Position numbers and translations under genes: made by a program. From assembly GCA_018818205.1 (NCBI GenBank), contig JAHISJ010000016.1:1-45574 (forward strand): a stretch of 45,574 nt of DNA, read 5' to 3'. The DNA comes from Patescibacteria group bacterium (GTDB lineage: Bacteria; Patescibacteriota; JABMPQ01; JAHIRA01). This document shows, piece by piece, positions 27,651 to 37,914 of this stretch (its first letter is position 1; each line of letters starts with the position of its first letter). The notes below the pieces were generated by a model. That model did no database searches. It saw only the letters and a list, made by a program, of their open reading frames with translations, and had not been told where the DNA came from.

Positions 27651-29072
27651 ATGAATAAAAACAAAAAGAAAGCGCTGTCCATATTCTCATTAATGATCAT
27701 GAACATTGCGCTTATTGCTTCTCTGAGGGGATTGCCCACAATGGCTGAAGAGGGTCTTGCAATAGTCTTCTTCCTTATATTTGCAGCTATTGTTTTTCTA
27801 ATTCCCGTTTCTTTGGTTTCAGCCGAGTTAGCCACAGGCTGGCCCAAAGAAGGCGGTATTTACGCGTGGGTAAAAGAAGCTCTGGGTGAACGCTGGGGTT
27901 TTACGGTCATATGGACAGAATGGCTGCAAAATATGGTATTTTATCCCACGGCTCTTGCAGCGACAGCCGGAATAGTAGCCTATGGATTCAGTCCAGCCTT
28001 GGCAGAAAATAAATTGTATACGCTACTGGTTGTTGTTGCGGTTTATTGGGGTGCTACCTTTATTAATTTGCGCGGACTAAAATTATCAACGATTTTTACC
28101 AATGTTGGTATCATTGCTGGTTTGGCGGTACCTGGTTCTATTCTCATTATTGCGGGTATGTATTGGGTCTTTTCCGGCCAGCCCTTAGCCATTCCTCCTA
28201 CTTTCAGTAATTTCATTCCCGATCTTTCCAATGTCAAGACACTCGTTTTTTTGACCGGGGTATTTTTGTTTTTTTCCGGGATGGAGGTATCGGCCGTACA
28301 TGCACAGGAGGTCAAAAATCCTAAAAAGGATTATCCAAAGGCAATTTTCATGTCTGCCATAATAATCGTTTCGTTATTTATTCTTGGTTCTCTGACCATC
28401 GCCTTTATTATTCCGCAAAAGGAAATCAGCCTGACTGCTGGCATCATGGAAGCGTTCGATAAAATATTTAGTACTTTAGGGATCCACTGGTTTGTCCCTG
28501 TGCTGGGTGTACTAGTTGCCATTGGGTTGGTCGCTTCAATCCTGGCTTGGATAGCTGGCCCTTCGACAGGTATATTAGTTGCAGCCAAGAATGGCAATCT
28601 CCCGCCCTTTTTCCGCAAAACCAATAAAAATAACGTGCAGATCAATATCCTTTTGATTCAGGGAGCAGTTGTTACCCTGATCTCCCTGGTTATTCTGCTT
28701 ATGCCTACTGTTTCTTCCTCATTCTGGGTCCTAACTGTTCTTGCTGCCCAGCTGTATTTGTTGGTGTATGTCATGATGTTCATTTCCGCCATTGTTTTGA
28801 AATATAAAAAACCGAAAGTAGACAGACCGTATGCGGTACCAGGTGGCAAGCTTGGCATGTGGATCACCGCTGGCATTGGCACAGTGGCAGCAATTTTCGC
28901 CTTAGCTTTAGGGTTTTTCCCACCAGGTCAGCTTAAAACAGGAGACATCTTCCTTTTTGAAGGCTTTCTTATATTCGGACTAGTCATTGTAATCGGTCTG
29001 CCCCAGCTGATTTACACCTTTAGGAAAGAATCTTGGATAAAAAAAGAAAAAACAATAGAAATCAATAAATAA
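27651..29072 (+). CDS. APC-superfamily amino acid permease, GadC (glutamate/GABA antiporter)-like, copy 1
   Basis: RGLPTMAEEGLAIVFFLIFAAIVFLIPVSLVSAELATGWPKEGGIYAWVKEALGERWGF; WIAGPSTGILVAAKNGNLPPFFRKTNKN; RPYAVPGGKLGM; LGFFPPGQ. Confidence 0.9.
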   Translation: MNKNKKKALSIFSLMIMNIALIASLRGLPTMAEEGLAIVFFLIFAAIVFLIPVSLVSAELATGWPKEGGIYAWVKEALGERWGFTVIWTEWLQNMVFYPTALAATAGIVAYGFSPALAENKLYTLLVVVAVYWGATFINLRGLKLSTIFTNVGIIAGLAVPGSILIIAGMYWVFSGQPLAIPPTFSNFIPDLSNVKTLVFLTGVFLFFSGMEVSAVHAQEVKNPKKDYPKAIFMSAIIIVSLFILGSLTIAFIIPQKEISLTAGIMEAFDKIFSTLGIHWFVPVLGVLVAIGLVASILAWIAGPSTGILVAAKNGNLPPFFRKTNKNNVQINILLIQGAVVTLISLVILLMPTVSSSFWVLTVLAAQLYLLVYVMMFISAIVLKYKKPKVDRPYAVPGGKLGMWITAGIGTVAAIFALALGFFPPGQLKTGDIFLFEGFLIFGLVIVIGLPQLIYTFRKESWIKKEKTIEINK

Positions 29073-29080
29073 TAGAATAT

Positions 29081-30496
29081 ATGTCCAAACCTACAAAAAA
29101 AATGCTCACAGTTTTCTCCTTGGTCATGGTCAACATTTCCCTGATCGCGGCTCTGAGAGGATTACCAACTATGGCCGAATATGGCTTTAGTATTATTTTC
29201 TTTCTGATTCTTGCAGTAGTCATATTTTTAATCCCGGTTGCTCTGATTTCCGCAGAGCTTGCCACAGGGTGGCCGGAAAGCGGTGCAATTTATGTATGGG
29301 TAAAAGAAGCGCTTGGTGAGCGCTGGGGCTTTGTCGCTATTTGGACGCAATGGATACAGAATGTTGTTTTTTACCCTACCGCCCTTGCAGCCATCGCCGC
29401 CACAGCTGCATTTTTATATAAACCAGAATTGGCAACTAATCCATTATTTACCATAGTCATTATTTTTGTAGTGTATTGGGGAGCCACTTTTATAAATTTC
29501 CGTGGATTAAAAATTTCCACCATTTTTACTAATGTTGGCACTGTCCTCGGTGTTCTTGTGCCGGGTGTATTATTGATGGTTTGTGCTGCTATCTGGTTAG
29601 CTACCGGCCATTCCTCCGCGATCGAATTTAGTTGGGCTAGCTTTGTGCCAAATATGAGCAATCTCTCAAATATAGTGTTTTTAACGGGCGTGTTCCTATT
29701 TTTTGCTGGCATGGAAGTATCTGCTGTTCATGTCAAAGAAGTAGGGAACCCCAAAAAAGATTATCCAAAAGCCATCTTTATTTCATCAGTTATTATTGTT
29801 GCTATTTTCGCCCTAGGTTCTCTTGCTATCGCTATTATTACTCCCGCAAATGAAATCAGCCTAACAGCCGGTATTATGCAAACGTTCATGTCTGTTTTTA
29901 AAAGTTTGAATGTGTTGTGGTTAGTGCCGGTAATCGCCATAGTCGCCATACCAGGGATGATCGCTCAAATATTAAACTGGATTGCCGGTCCATCAAAGGC
30001 CCTTCTTGTTACCGCGAAAGATGGTTGCTTGCCGCCGTTTTTTCAGCATATAAATAAGCACGGTATGCAAACGCATATTTTTATTACTCAGGGAGTAGTT
30101 GTCTCAATTATCTCTCTTGTTTTTGTAATACTGCCCTCCGTTTCTAGCTCGTTCTGGATATTAACCGCGCTTGCCGCTCAAATGTATTTGATCGTGTATC
30201 TATTTATGTTTGTCTCAGCCATTGTTTTAAAATATAAAAGAGCGGATGTGAAAAGAGCATATACGGTTCCCGGAGGAAAAATCGGTATGTGGATTGTTGG
30301 CGGAGTTGGTATTGCGGCTGCTCTGTTTGCCTTTTTCCTTGGCTATGTCCCCCCGGCTGAACTGGAAACGGGTAGCATTTTCTTTTATGTCGGCTTCCTT
30401 GTAGTGAGTCTCTTGATTCTTGTCGGCGCTCCGCTTCTTATTTATGCTTTGAGAAAACCTAGTTGGGCAAAAAAAGTTGAATTAAAAGAAAAATAG
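29081..30496 (+). CDS. GadC-like antiporter, copy 2
   Basis: same motifs as copy 1. Confidence 0.9.
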   Translation: MSKPTKKMLTVFSLVMVNISLIAALRGLPTMAEYGFSIIFFLILAVVIFLIPVALISAELATGWPESGAIYVWVKEALGERWGFVAIWTQWIQNVVFYPTALAAIAATAAFLYKPELATNPLFTIVIIFVVYWGATFINFRGLKISTIFTNVGTVLGVLVPGVLLMVCAAIWLATGHSSAIEFSWASFVPNMSNLSNIVFLTGVFLFFAGMEVSAVHVKEVGNPKKDYPKAIFISSVIIVAIFALGSLAIAIITPANEISLTAGIMQTFMSVFKSLNVLWLVPVIAIVAIPGMIAQILNWIAGPSKALLVTAKDGCLPPFFQHINKHGMQTHIFITQGVVVSIISLVFVILPSVSSSFWILTALAAQMYLIVYLFMFVSAIVLKYKRADVKRAYTVPGGKIGMWIVGGVGIAAALFAFFLGYVPPAELETGSIFFYVGFLVVSLLILVGAPLLIYALRKPSWAKKVELKEK

Positions 30497-30521
30497 TAAA
30501 TAGATACAACAGAATATTTCT

Positions 30522-31997
30522 ATGAAAAACAAAAAAAAAGTAGTAAAAACACTAACATTGTCGGTTTTTGGTTTGGCTATGATGAATGTGGCTGCGATTA
30601 TGAGCTTGAGGGGCCTGCCCATGATGGCAGAAGAAGGTCTATCCCTTATCTTTTTTGTGGCTTTTGCAGCTATCTTCTTTTTATTGCCAGTTTCTTTAAT
30701 ATCAGCCGAGCTTGCTTCGGCTTTTTCTACTGGAAAAGGTGGAGTTTACCTTTGGGCAAAAGAAGCATTTGGTAATCGTTTTGGTTTTATTACCATATAT
30801 CTTCAATGGATCCAGAATGTTATTTGGTTTCCTACGGTCCTAGCGTTTTGTGCTGGAAGTCTGTCCTATGTGATGGTTTTATTCTGGGATCCAAATCAAG
30901 TGAGCATGCTTTCTCAAAATAATTATTTCATCGTCATAGTAATCCTAGTGGTATATTGGCTGGCTACCTTCAATTCATTTAGAGGAATAAAAGCGGCCAG
31001 TAAATTGAGCACGATTGGTGTAATAGCAGGTACTTTGGTTCCGGGTATTTTTATTATCATATTAGGTGCAATATGGGCTCTTACTGGCCATGATCTGGGA
31101 TTTATGCATGTTCCCGGTGGAGGACAAGCTCGTCTTCTTCCTGATTTTTCAAACTTTTCTAGCTTGGCATTTTTAGCTGGAATAGTCCTTTTATATGCTG
31201 GCATGGAAGTTGGTGCGGTACATGTTAAAGATTTAAAAAACCCTCAAAAAGAATTTCCAAAAGCAATTTTTGTATCAATGGCAATTATCATTGTGATCTT
31301 TTCTCTGGGGTCTCTGGCCGTTGCTTCAGTGTTATCTCCAAATGAGATCAATCTTAATTCCGGGCTCATGCAGGCCTTTCATGACATGATAGTAAAATTA
31401 GTCCCAGCAGGATTTGTAAACCCAATTATTGCAGTATTGGGCTTTCTTACGGCCTTAGGTGTTGTGGGTGGAGTTGCTGCCTGGATAGCAGGTCCTTCAA
31501 AGGGCTTGCTCGCAACAGCCAGCGAAGGAGACTTGCCTCCATTTTTGGCTAAGATGAACAAAAATAATATCCAAACAAATATCCTATGGATTCAGGGTGG
31601 GATAGTGACTTTACTGGCTTTATTGTTTATCCTTATTCCAAATGCAAGCGTTGTGTTTACACTTCTTACCGCCATTACTGCCATTCTTTATTTAACCATG
31701 TATTTGTTGCTTTATATCACTGCAATCAAGCTTCGTTATAGCCACCCGGATTTAAAAAGACCTTACAGAGTGCCAGGCGGAAATTTTGGAATGATAACAA
31801 TCTGTTCTACCGGTATACTTGCAGTTTTGTTTGCCCTGGTGCTTGGATTTTTCCCTCCTTCACAATTGCATTTAAAAAGTCCGGCCACGTATGTAGTATA
31901 CGTGGTAATTGGGGTTATCGTTTTCTTAGCTATTCCATTTATAATCAGTGCGCTTAAAAAGCCAAGCTGGGTTAAAAAACCAGATTCTAATAAATAA
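30522..31997 (+). CDS. GadC-like antiporter, copy 3
   Basis: same motifs; KRPYRVPGGNFGM. Confidence 0.9.
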   Translation: MKNKKKVVKTLTLSVFGLAMMNVAAIMSLRGLPMMAEEGLSLIFFVAFAAIFFLLPVSLISAELASAFSTGKGGVYLWAKEAFGNRFGFITIYLQWIQNVIWFPTVLAFCAGSLSYVMVLFWDPNQVSMLSQNNYFIVIVILVVYWLATFNSFRGIKAASKLSTIGVIAGTLVPGIFIIILGAIWALTGHDLGFMHVPGGGQARLLPDFSNFSSLAFLAGIVLLYAGMEVGAVHVKDLKNPQKEFPKAIFVSMAIIIVIFSLGSLAVASVLSPNEINLNSGLMQAFHDMIVKLVPAGFVNPIIAVLGFLTALGVVGGVAAWIAGPSKGLLATASEGDLPPFLAKMNKNNIQTNILWIQGGIVTLLALLFILIPNASVVFTLLTAITAILYLTMYLLLYITAIKLRYSHPDLKRPYRVPGGNFGMITICSTGILAVLFALVLGFFPPSQLHLKSPATYVVYVVIGVIVFLAIPFIISALKKPSWVKKPDSNK

Positions 31998-32002
31998 AAA
32001 AA

Positions 32003-33427
32003 ATGTCAATGATCGATATTACTCCGCCGAGTCTTAATAATAATCCTCAGCAGGATATTATTGTGACAAATCTACAACCTTTACTCACTTTTTTTAATAG
32101 TAAAGGCGGTGCTGGAAAGCTCAACTATGATATTCATCTTGATACTTCTCCAAGATTCAACACTAAAAATACAATCAAGTATAATCAAGTTAAACAAACA
32201 AACGATTTAGTCAGCAGTAAATTAATTGAAGAAAAAAATAAACTTAAAGATAACAAACACTATTTCTGGCGTGTTCGGGCAACAGATGAAAAAAGTAATA
32301 AAAGTGAGTGGGCGGAATCCAGGTTTTTTGTGGATACAAAATCAGATGACAAATTCATGGACATGACCCGTGTCCCAATCAAGAAAGTAGAGGCCTCTTC
32401 TGGCTTTAATGTAAAAAATATTATTGATTATGACGATCCGGGCGAAGGCAGCTTCTGGCAATCCACTCCGCCTGGCGATCTTGTTCATTGGGTCAAATTT
32501 GACCTCGGTAGAGCTAAAACTATCTCTCGTGTCTGGATGCTCTCCAACTTATCTGGTCCGGACAATTGGCTTAAGGACTTTGTCTGGCAAAAATCTTCTG
32601 ACGGTAAGCATTGGTCTGTCGTGGCTGGAACGGACGTGAAAAAGAACGATACGTACCGCAATATTTTGGACTTTAAACCAACCAAGGCGCGCTATTTCCG
32701 TTTAATGATCAAGGACTGGCATGGCTATGCTCCACAATTGAACGAGGTCATTCTCTATTCGCCGGGTGTGCCTAAAGCGCCAAAACCTCCAACGGGCAAG
32801 TATGTGTTGGTTGTCGGTAATCAGCACAACGGCTTTACTTTTTCTGAGCTTGCTCGCCATATAGAGCATACTGGATTGAGACTTAAAACCATGACCGTTC
32901 CTCGCTATGAAGTCTCTCTTGATATGCTAAATAAACTACAAAATAAACCCGTTGCCATTGTGCTTTCCGGAAACAACGCTGACTACCCAAACCAACCCAT
33001 GTTCGAATATAATGGCGAATTCGAAATCATCCGCGAATCAAATATCCCTATTTTGGGAATCTGTTGCGGCCATCAGATGCTCTGTGCCGCGTATGGTCAG
33101 ACCTATATTGGCTCAATGGGCTGGTCAGATATTTCCTCTTTGCGCCTTGAAGACCGTCTGCCTCTTTCTCACATAAAAATCAGAAAAAAGAATGACCCTA
33201 TATTCAAAGGTATTCCGGACAACTTCACCGCTCCGGAAGTGCATGGCTGGGCCGTATTGCACGTGCCAGACATGTACGAGGTTATTGCCGACTCCGGCTA
33301 TGTCCAGGCTATTAGGCACAAATCAAAATTGATCTACGGCAAACAGTTTCATGCGGAGATCAAAGCTTCTTACAATCAAGGGGTACCCTTTATTAAAAAC
33401 TTTCTCAAGCTAGCACTGGCCTTTTAG
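32003..33427 (+). CDS. Fn3-like + F5/8-type-C (discoidin-like) + class I glutamine amidotransferase fusion protein
   Basis: HYFWRVRATDEKSNKSEWAESRFFVDT (Fn3-like); FWQSTPPGDLVHWVKFDLGRAKTISRVWMLSN...RYFRLMIKDWHG (F5/8C); ILGICCGHQMLCAAYG and KQFHAEI (GATase nucleophile Cys and His/Glu). Confidence 0.75.
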   Translation: MSMIDITPPSLNNNPQQDIIVTNLQPLLTFFNSKGGAGKLNYDIHLDTSPRFNTKNTIKYNQVKQTNDLVSSKLIEEKNKLKDNKHYFWRVRATDEKSNKSEWAESRFFVDTKSDDKFMDMTRVPIKKVEASSGFNVKNIIDYDDPGEGSFWQSTPPGDLVHWVKFDLGRAKTISRVWMLSNLSGPDNWLKDFVWQKSSDGKHWSVVAGTDVKKNDTYRNILDFKPTKARYFRLMIKDWHGYAPQLNEVILYSPGVPKAPKPPTGKYVLVVGNQHNGFTFSELARHIEHTGLRLKTMTVPRYEVSLDMLNKLQNKPVAIVLSGNNADYPNQPMFEYNGEFEIIRESNIPILGICCGHQMLCAAYGQTYIGSMGWSDISSLRLEDRLPLSHIKIRKKNDPIFKGIPDNFTAPEVHGWAVLHVPDMYEVIADSGYVQAIRHKSKLIYGKQFHAEIKASYNQGVPFIKNFLKLALAF

Positions 33428-33497
33428 CTTCATTCTTCTTTGAACAGTGTCTCAAGTGCTGTATAAAATCTATATCTAGGGCGAATAATAAGGAAGT

Positions 33498-33605
33498 ATG
33501 GAAATCAAACTTGCCAAAAAAGGTGATAATAAAAACGTATCCGACCTCTTCAAGGCATTGGATATTGAAGCTTATACTTCATCCGATATCGAAAAAATCA
33601 ACTGA
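33498..33605 (+). pseudogene. 35-aa ORF, possible remnant of an acetyltransferase N-terminus
   Basis: MEIKLAKKGDNKNVSDLFKALDIEAYTSSDIEKIN*; family assignment weak. Confidence 0.25.
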
Positions 33606-33711
33606 GTATGGCTATAGTAGTAATAAACGGTGCTTCTCTAAACGGCGTTGACTTTTTTTGGTTAAGAGCGTACTCTTGAATGTTATAAAAAAATAGATTA
33701 TTATCTAGGCT

Positions 33712-34176
33712 ATGAAGTATTATCTTGAAGCATTTAAAAAGTACGCCGTTTTTACTGGACGAGCAGATAGAAAGCAATATTGGTATTTTGTGCTTTTTGA
33801 TGCCTTAATGAGTTACGCGTTGGCGTTTGTTGACGTTGGTATTTCTTTGGTCTTAGGTATTGGATTGGAAAATGGTTTTACTATATTGAGACCCCTTTAC
33901 TTCCTTGTTTCCTTGATTCCTGGCATAGCTGTTGGTGTAAGACGAATGCATGATGTTAATAAAAGTGGCTGGTATCTACTAATTCCCGTTTATAACTTTA
34001 TCCTAGCTTGCACAGATGGCACGCCAGGAAAAAATGACTATGGGGATGATCCAAAAGAAAGAGTAGCAGAAAATAAGCCACAAGACCCTGAGGCACAGTG
34101 GAATTGTCCAGATTGCAATGGAACAAATCATAATACAACATTTGTCTGTTCACATTGCGGATATAAGTTACAATAA
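33712..34176 (+). CDS. DUF805 membrane protein with C-terminal zinc ribbon
   Basis: GRADRKQYWYFVLFDAL...GVRRMHDVNKSGWYLLIPVYNFILACTDGTPGKNDYGDDPK; CPDCNGTNHNTTFVCSHCG. Confidence 0.85.
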   Translation: MKYYLEAFKKYAVFTGRADRKQYWYFVLFDALMSYALAFVDVGISLVLGIGLENGFTILRPLYFLVSLIPGIAVGVRRMHDVNKSGWYLLIPVYNFILACTDGTPGKNDYGDDPKERVAENKPQDPEAQWNCPDCNGTNHNTTFVCSHCGYKLQ

Positions 34177-34235
34177 GATAGTAGGTACTCACTACGGAGT
34201 GGCTTGGTTTAAGTTATTAACACGGTTATAAAAAT

Positions 34236-34775
34236 ATGACCAGACTTACTCAGGAGCAAAAAAAGAAAATCATAGCAGAGAAGAAAAGCTATTTTTATGC
34301 AGCACTAATAGTTTTTTTATTGTGCATACCAACAGCACTATTTTTATACATAATTTTTTATAGAATTGGACTTGGATTACAAGGCGTTTCAGAGGAGCAA
34401 GAGTTTATCATATATTTATCACCGATTTTTCCAGTAGTACTTGGGTTTATTTTTGCGTTTCTTATTGCAGGGTATGGGTATGTTAGTGCGCAGAAAAAGA
34501 TTTCAACATATGAGAAAGGGATAGAAGTCATTGGTAAAGTAACCCATCTTTCTTCAAAAAAAGAACCATTAATTCCGTTTTCTCGTGGTATTAAGAGTGT
34601 AGTCAAGAATCGGGTATATTATACGTTTCAAGACAATGAAGGTAAAACACATAAAAAATGCTCCGAAGTTTCAGCAGAAAAATTTCGGGAGCTAGAAGAA
34701 GGAGAGTCTGTTACCATTTTGTACCTTAAGCAAAATGGAACAGTAGATGTATGTGTTAGAGAAATACTGTGCTAG
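34236..34775 (+). CDS. DUF3592-like membrane protein
   Basis: two TM segments then GKVTHLSS...VYYTFQDNEGKTHKK...GESVTILYLKQNG. Confidence 0.6.
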   Translation: MTRLTQEQKKKIIAEKKSYFYAALIVFLLCIPTALFLYIIFYRIGLGLQGVSEEQEFIIYLSPIFPVVLGFIFAFLIAGYGYVSAQKKISTYEKGIEVIGKVTHLSSKKEPLIPFSRGIKSVVKNRVYYTFQDNEGKTHKKCSEVSAEKFRELEEGESVTILYLKQNGTVDVCVREILC

Positions 34776-34832
34776 ACAAGTTTTCTGTTGAGATGAATAG
34801 CACAAGATAAAAGAAAGCAGATATGCATTACC

Positions 34833-34868
34833 AAAAACCACCTTATTTCTTTTAGGTGGTTTTTGTAT
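34833..34868. terminator. bidirectional terminator
   Basis: AAAAACCACCT-tatttctttt-AGGTGGTTTTT between convergent genes. Confidence 0.85.
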
Positions 34869-34914
34869 CTTCTAAATTAGGGGCAAATAAAACTTCTCTT
34901 TCCAATAAGTAACC

Positions 34915-35916
34915 TTACGCCTTATTCTCTGATCCTAGAACGTATTTGACCTTATGAACGTAGAGCTCTCGTAGCGCTTCACGTGCGGGACCAAGGTACT
35001 TCCTTGGGTCAAATTCTTCCGGGTGCTCATTAAATACCTTGCGTATTGTCGCAGTCATGGCAAGTCGTCCGTCTGAATCAATATTGATTTTACATACTGC
35101 TGACTCAGCAGCTTTTTTTAGCTGTTCTTCTGGAATACCGACAGCATCTTTTAAGTCACCACCATTTTCATTGATGATTTTGACAAGATTCTGAGGCACG
35201 GAAGAAGAACCGTGGAGGACAATAGGAAAATCAGGAAGCTCTTTTTCAATAGCTTCTAAAATATCAAATCTGAGTGGCGGCGGGACCAATATGCCTTCCT
35301 CGTTTCTTTTACATTGTTTGGGAGTAAATTTATTTGCTCCATGTGAAGTGCCAATTGAAATAGCGAGCGAATCAACACCAGTCTTTTTGGTAAAATCAAC
35401 GACTTCTTCAGGCTGGGTGTATACTGACTTTTCTGCACTGACGTCATCTTCTATTCCAGAAAGGACTCCAAGTTCTCCCTCAACGCTCACATCATGTTCA
35501 TGGGCATACGCAACTACTTTTTTGGTGAGCTCAACGTTATCGTCGTATGGAAGATGAGATCCATCAATCATGACAGAAGAAAACCCAGTATCAATACAGC
35601 TTTTACATAAATCAAAACTGTCACCATGATCAAGATGGAGTGTAATGGGAATACCACTACCGTTCGTTAGCTCTTTTGCATACTGCACAGCACCGTGAGC
35701 CATATACTTGAGCAATGTTTGATTGGCATATTCCCTAGCTCCTTTTGATACCTGTAAAATAACGGGAGACTCAGTATCCGTGCATGCCATAATAATAGCT
35801 TGAAGCTGCTCCATATTGTTAAAGTTGAACCCAGGGACCGCATAGTCTTCCTTAAGAGCTCGAGAAAGCATTTCTTTAGTATTTACCAGTCCAAGGTCTT
35901 TGTAGTGTGTAGGCAT
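34915..35916 (-). CDS. fba: class II fructose-bisphosphate aldolase
   Basis: PITLHLDHGDSFDLCKSCIDTGFSSVMIDGSHLPYDDN; LAISIGTSHGANKF; IVLHGSSSVP; start probably MPTHYKDLG. Confidence 0.95.
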   Translation of the reverse strand: MPTHYKDLGLVNTKEMLSRALKEDYAVPGFNFNNMEQLQAIIMACTDTESPVILQVSKGAREYANQTLLKYMAHGAVQYAKELTNGSGIPITLHLDHGDSFDLCKSCIDTGFSSVMIDGSHLPYDDNVELTKKVVAYAHEHDVSVEGELGVLSGIEDDVSAEKSVYTQPEEVVDFTKKTGVDSLAISIGTSHGANKFTPKQCKRNEEGILVPPPLRFDILEAIEKELPDFPIVLHGSSSVPQNLVKIINENGGDLKDAVGIPEEQLKKAAESAVCKINIDSDGRLAMTATIRKVFNEHPEEFDPRKYLGPAREALRELYVHKVKYVLGSENKA

Positions 35917-36089
35917 GAGTATTTTTGTTAGTATAAATCTTTTTTTCATCATAGCTAACTATTTACGTTTCGACAAACGACTACATCCGGATAACGTGTT
36001 TGAGCCATTACAATTTGACCAAAATACATACTCTGTATACAATTGAAGTAGAGGTTTTTTATAAACAGTCACAAAAGTAAAATAAAAAA

Positions 36090-37820
36090 ATGAAAAAAGG
36101 TGTGATCAGTAAAATTGTCTATGTGTTTCTCGGTGCAATAGTGGTTCTTGCACTAGCATCGGTTGCTTTAAATAGTGCTGGCCAAAAAGAAGAGGTGCAG
36201 ATGAGTGTATCTGAAAACACCATAGGGAGTGACACAAAGGAAGATATCCTCAATGTATTATGGCTCTCAAAAGATGATGCATTACCGGAAGCAGTCCAGA
36301 AAAAGATGACTGAAAAACAAAACACTCCAGAGGGAATGGGGGAGGATATGGCTACAATGATAGAGGAGGTGGGAGCAAACCACGTGCCGCTCGTTTTGAA
36401 GTATCCAAAGAGGTATGATCAACTAAAAAGCACGGCTGAAAAAGGAATGAGCCCAAAGCAATCGTATAATCTTCCAGGATTTATGGGTCAGGATTACTTT
36501 AAGGGGTATGCAGATATGGACAGCATTAAGGAGCTCACGTTTCCAAAAGACCACAGTGCGCATGAAGATTTTCAATTTGGATGGTACTTTTTCTCAGGAA
36601 ACTATATGGATGCAAACAACAATCCTGTTGATGTCGTAGTTATCTTTTTTAGAAGGGCGCTGTATCCACCGGATATTGCTAAGGAAATGGGGCTTACAGA
36701 AATAGAAAATCAAGCTGTTGAAACAGTAGTAGGGGTTAGCCTAGGAGATAAAAACATTCATATTACCGGAAGTGAACCAGTCATCTCTGGAGCGTCAGGG
36801 CTGGTTACCTTAAATGCAAACCCACTGCTTGCTCAAGTAGGTAATAATAAAGCAGAGAGTCTTAAGGAAGATGAACTGTTTCCCATGAAGCTTGAGGTAC
36901 AAGATCCAGAAAAGGACTTAAAAATAGATCTCACGTTAGAGAAGGGAAATCCGGTATTACTTCAAGGAGATAACGGAAAAGCACCATCTATATTTGGCCT
37001 TGGCAGTTGGTACTACTCTATTCCAAATATTGAGTCAAAAGGTACAGTCTCATATGGTGATGACACACGTGAACTTACGGGAAAAATGTGGATGGATAAT
37101 CAATGGATGGCGGGAATTTCACCTCCGGGATATCCGAACACTATTTTTATTCAAGCACTATCCAATGTATCAAATGGGTACAAAGGAGAAGCGCCAAAGT
37201 CGTGGGGATGGGATTGGTCGGATGTACAGTTTGATGATAATACCGAGGTGACGTTTGCGAGTATGCATTCTACTCTCACAAAAGACCTAAAAAATAAAGG
37301 AGAAAATCCTCCGGAAAATGTGACCAGAGAAACATCAGGTAAGTACGTTCATGAAGACGGGACGTACGAAAATATTGATGGTACTATCACTATTACTAAG
37401 TGGATGAAAAGTTCAAAGTCTGAGGCCTGGTATCCCAATGGATGGGACGTTGAATTTCCGGGAAAGAATATCACGTTTACTATGACACCAACGGTTGATA
37501 ATCAATTTTTATATTCTGCAAGTGGAGAAATTCGTGAAGGAGGCGTAGAAGCAGAAGGAACTAAAGATGGGAAGAATATTCATGGGTTTGGTTTTGGTGA
37601 GGCAGTAGGATATTCTGGGCAAGACTATTACTTTCAGGAAAGCTTTAAGTTGCTTGGCATAGAGGACACGCCAGAAAATCGTGATCTCTTTACTGCAAAG
37701 CCACCGGGGGCATGGCTTGTTGTTCAAAGTATTGCCGTTCTTACTTCTCCTTTTGCGCTTATTATTTTGATGATTATGATTGTTGTTCACATGGTCAGAA
37801 AAAGAAAATCGAGGGCATAA
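36090..37820 (+). CDS. AttH/CrtC-like lipocalin-fold protein, membrane anchored at both ends
   Basis: HEDFQFGWYFFSGNYMD; GTVSYGDDTRELTGKMWMDNQW; N-terminal signal/TM and C-terminal TM + KRKSRA. Confidence 0.6.
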   Translation: MKKGVISKIVYVFLGAIVVLALASVALNSAGQKEEVQMSVSENTIGSDTKEDILNVLWLSKDDALPEAVQKKMTEKQNTPEGMGEDMATMIEEVGANHVPLVLKYPKRYDQLKSTAEKGMSPKQSYNLPGFMGQDYFKGYADMDSIKELTFPKDHSAHEDFQFGWYFFSGNYMDANNNPVDVVVIFFRRALYPPDIAKEMGLTEIENQAVETVVGVSLGDKNIHITGSEPVISGASGLVTLNANPLLAQVGNNKAESLKEDELFPMKLEVQDPEKDLKIDLTLEKGNPVLLQGDNGKAPSIFGLGSWYYSIPNIESKGTVSYGDDTRELTGKMWMDNQWMAGISPPGYPNTIFIQALSNVSNGYKGEAPKSWGWDWSDVQFDDNTEVTFASMHSTLTKDLKNKGENPPENVTRETSGKYVHEDGTYENIDGTITITKWMKSSKSEAWYPNGWDVEFPGKNITFTMTPTVDNQFLYSASGEIREGGVEAEGTKDGKNIHGFGFGEAVGYSGQDYYFQESFKLLGIEDTPENRDLFTAKPPGAWLVVQSIAVLTSPFALIILMIMIVVHMVRKRKSRA

Positions 37821-37914
37821 GTGTGCATCTTTGTAGATTATTATCCTATGAACAAAAGGGATAAAGGATTATACTTGTAAGTGGAGTATTCAAAAGCATA
37901 ACTAATTACTATCT

